Source: an uncultured Deferribacterales bacterium (GTDB lineage: Bacteria > Chrysiogenota > Deferribacteres > Deferribacterales > Mucispirillaceae). Taken from it: 59,770 bases of DNA. The stretch is from NCBI GenBank assembly GCA_947853665.1, contig CANTXF010000068.1, forward strand, positions 1 to 59,770, given 5' to 3'. Both the position numbers and the translations under genes were made by a program. Positions 58,157 through 59,770 of the stretch are shown in pieces; positions within the stretch are counted from its first letter, which is position 1; each line of letters begins with the position of its first letter. The notes under the pieces are model-generated. The model did not search any database. It was not told the origin of the DNA and worked only from the letters and a program-made list of their open reading frames with translations.

Positions 58157-59386
58157 TTATTTACTTATTGTAATATAACCGCCGTTAACCTTAACCGTAG
58201 CCTCGTCGCTGGCTTTGCCGCCTAAATTATCAGTTACTGTAACTTTCACGTTATAAGTACCGTTACTATAGTTAGGAACAAAGACACGACGCATGTTATC
58301 ATAATAAGTACCGCAATCCTCTCGTGTAGTGCCGTTTCCAAAATCCCATTTGCAGGATTCGATTATTCCGTCATCATCATATTTAAAAGATATAAAAGGC
58401 CTGTTATTAAAAAGCCCAATCCCTGAAATATTAACGGACGGATCACGGTTTAAAATACCTGTGGTCGTGTCGAGCATCGTCCAATAAGAGCCTTCCGCAT
58501 ATCCGTCATCATAAACTTTCAGAGATACTCTATACTTACCTGCGGCGCCGTAAGTGTGCATCGGATTTTGTTCGCCGGAGATGGCTTCGTCTCCAAAATC
58601 CCACTCCCACTTTACAATGTTACCGTCCGTATCGGTTGATTCATCAAAAAAAGAAAAGGTTAAATCGCTTACTGATTCCACCCGGAAATTTGCGGCAGGC
58701 GGCTCGTTCGGCATATCGACCCGCTGCGAATATTCATTTTTATCCCCTCTATCGGATACGACTGTAAGCGTAACTTCATAATTACTGGGGAAAGAATACT
58801 CATGCGAAGGATTCTGCTCTTCGGATGTAGTACCGTCTCCAAAATCCCATAGCCAGCTTACTATCTTTGTTCCACGCTTAGCGATTGAGTTATCTTTAAA
58901 CAGAATACGTTTTTTATTAATTTCATCAAAGGCATAGTTAAAACTGCCTATCGGAGACGGATTTCCTATGATAACATCAGTCTCTAATACGCGTGCCGAA
59001 CCATCCAGCAAATTACCTATGGAAAGAGACTCTTTATAGACTCCTTCTCCAGAATATTCTTCAGCAGCACATGAATCAAAAGAATAATAGTATCCAGCAC
59101 TGTACTTCTTGTAAAAACTCCAAGTAAAAACGTACGGATAAGAAGCTTTAAAACAGTCCGGAAATTTATCCGAACTTGCCATAAATTCGGCGTGATTACC
59201 GCTTACCGACACGGATAACGTAAGATTATCCATATCCGCCTTTAATTCTTCATATTGAGTATTATCGATATTACTATCACTTCCGCCGCTGCTCCCACCA
59301 GTAAAAATTACAGGTTCGGAATCAGAATCGGAACATCCGTAAAGAGATACAAAAATTATAAAAACAGCAAAATATAAATTCTTCAA
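58157..59386 (-). CDS. lipoprotein with PKD repeats
   Basis: The 409-residue protein has a lipobox (VSLYGC) and then three PKD-type domains, seen from their repeated motif WLWDFGDGTTSEEQNPSHEY, WEWDFGDEAISGEQNPMHTY and CKWDFGNGTTREDC. PKD domains are beta-sandwiches used for surface protein or carbohydrate contacts. The first about 110 residues are unique and contain cysteines. It is A+T-richer than its surroundings. A nine-G tract lies about 40 bases before the start codon (see findings). Confidence 0.85.
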   Translation of the reverse strand: MKNLYFAVFIIFVSLYGCSDSDSEPVIFTGGSSGGSDSNIDNTQYEELKADMDNLTLSVSVSGNHAEFMASSDKFPDCFKASYPYVFTWSFYKKYSAGYYYSFDSCAAEEYSGEGVYKESLSIGNLLDGSARVLETDVIIGNPSPIGSFNYAFDEINKKRILFKDNSIAKRGTKIVSWLWDFGDGTTSEEQNPSHEYSFPSNYEVTLTVVSDRGDKNEYSQRVDMPNEPPAANFRVESVSDLTFSFFDESTDTDGNIVKWEWDFGDEAISGEQNPMHTYGAAGKYRVSLKVYDDGYAEGSYWTMLDTTTGILNRDPSVNISGIGLFNNRPFISFKYDDDGIIESCKWDFGNGTTREDCGTYYDNMRRVFVPNYSNGTYNVKVTVTDNLGGKASDEATVKVNGGYITISK

Positions 59387-59426
59387 AACACGCCCCCAAA
59401 TCCGCTATATTTATGCTGACAGCTTA

Positions 59427-59456
59427 CCCCCCCCCGAAAAAAGTCAAGTATTTTAT
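59427..59456 (-). promoter_or_regulatory. G9 tract in the upstream region of the PKD lipoprotein gene
   Basis: On the minus strand TTGACT (59446-59451) is followed by TTTTTC, nine G (59427-59435) and TAAGCT. If TTGACT is the -35 and TAAGCT the -10, the spacer is 15 bases, below the optimum of 17. The tract sits 41-49 bases before the ATG. Confidence 0.45.
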
Positions 59457-59531
59457 GAAAAATTTTCCGATTGCCAAACGGATAGATAAACGAAAATCTA
59501 TATCAATAATTAAAATTTTCGTGTATATTGC

Positions 59532-59770
59532 ATGATTATGAAATTTACCAAAAAACTTAAAAGATGGCTGGGCCTGGCGGCCGTTTACGTTACAGTAGTA
59601 CCGGTGGTTATGTATTTTATATTCAGGCATCGTCTGAAATTCGACCCTGAAAATAAGGATTTCGATAAAATAATAATCTACGGCGACGTACGCTCAAGCT
59701 ATTCGACCCATAATAAAATAGCCAAACTTATAGCGGCGGAAAAGCCGGATATGGTGCTTTTTACGGGAGA
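59532..59770 (+). CDS. metallophosphoesterase, membrane-anchored (start only)
   Basis: The frame runs off the window end. It opens with ATG 59532 (or 59538, two codons later), a basic segment and one membrane helix (GLAAVYVTVVPVVMYFIF), followed by IIIYGDVRSSYSTHNKIAKLIAAEKPDM then VLFTG. The GDVR and hydrophobic-VLFTG pattern matches the first metal-binding motifs of calcineurin-like phosphoesterases. The protein is divergent from the PKD lipoprotein gene. Confidence 0.72.
   Translation, partial: MIMKFTKKLKRWLGLAAVYVTVVPVVMYFIFRHRLKFDPENKDFDKIIIYGDVRSSYSTHNKIAKLIAAEKPDMVLFTG

Overview
The window reads as chromosome of an anaerobic, respiring Gram-negative bacterium of moderate G+C with a strong visible preference for ATA isoleucine codons. 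Outer-membrane features (TonB-dependent receptor, lipoproteins), periplasmic multihaem cytochromes, futalosine-type menaquinone synthesis and a split F-type ATP synthase with paired b/b' subunits and no a/c genes in the cluster are all present. This combination fits Deferribacterota or Desulfobacterota-like lineages. That placement is inference; no rRNA is in the window.

Layout. 1-3.5 kb: partial tRNA-Gly with its promoter, an HD/HD-GYP protein, a stand-alone MnmC-type methyltransferase and a radical SAM protein. 3.6-9.9 kb: a regulatory-respiratory module consisting of a sensor kinase with a periplasmic solute-binding domain, an NtrC-type sigma-54 activator, twin palindromic upstream sites, an exact -24/-12 promoter, and an operon for a Tat-exported flavoprotein reductase, a tetrahaem cytochrome c and a secreted protein. 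9.9-18.9 kb: enolase, an unknown secreted protein, M29 aminopeptidase, an HxlR regulator divergent from an FMN reductase, metF, a lytic-transglycosylase-like protein overlapping mqnB, a hairpin array and a YihY-cNMP fusion. 19-22.8 kb: three-subunit acyl/propionyl-CoA carboxylase. 22.8-27.2 kb: a second flavoprotein locus, with a LexA/CI-like regulator and a cytoplasmic flavoprotein divergent from a Tat flavoprotein plus tetrahaem cytochrome. 27.3-33.4 kb: TonB receptor and nucleotidase-C-domain lipoprotein, divergent from the methylmalonyl-CoA mutase large subunit. 33.4-36.4 kb: two membrane-anchored Sel1 proteins (one fused to GNAT) and a 1.16-kb non-coding stretch with a second hairpin array. 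36.4-52.2 kb, all on the minus strand: ATP synthase F1/b/b', pgk, gap, a PAS coiled-coil protein, comF, gpmI, a DksA-like protein, rlmH, rlmB, tkt. 52.4-57.2 kb: two MATE transporters around a TetR gene with a perfect operator, then glgA. 57.3-59.8 kb: two lipoproteins (one with PKD repeats and a G9 tract in its upstream region) and the start of a metallophosphoesterase.

Working together: lower glycolysis (gap, pgk, gpmI, eno), transketolase and glycogen synthase give the carbon backbone. Propionyl-CoA carboxylase and methylmalonyl-CoA mutase interconvert propionyl-CoA and succinyl-CoA. Menaquinone and periplasmic cytochrome/flavoprotein pairs would pass electrons to small organic acceptors, with ATP synthase harvesting the gradient. 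The strongest candidates for something new are the sensor-kinase/sigma-54/flavin-reductase module and the two related arrays of short hairpins with conserved linkers (17.15-17.42 kb and 35.40-35.80 kb).
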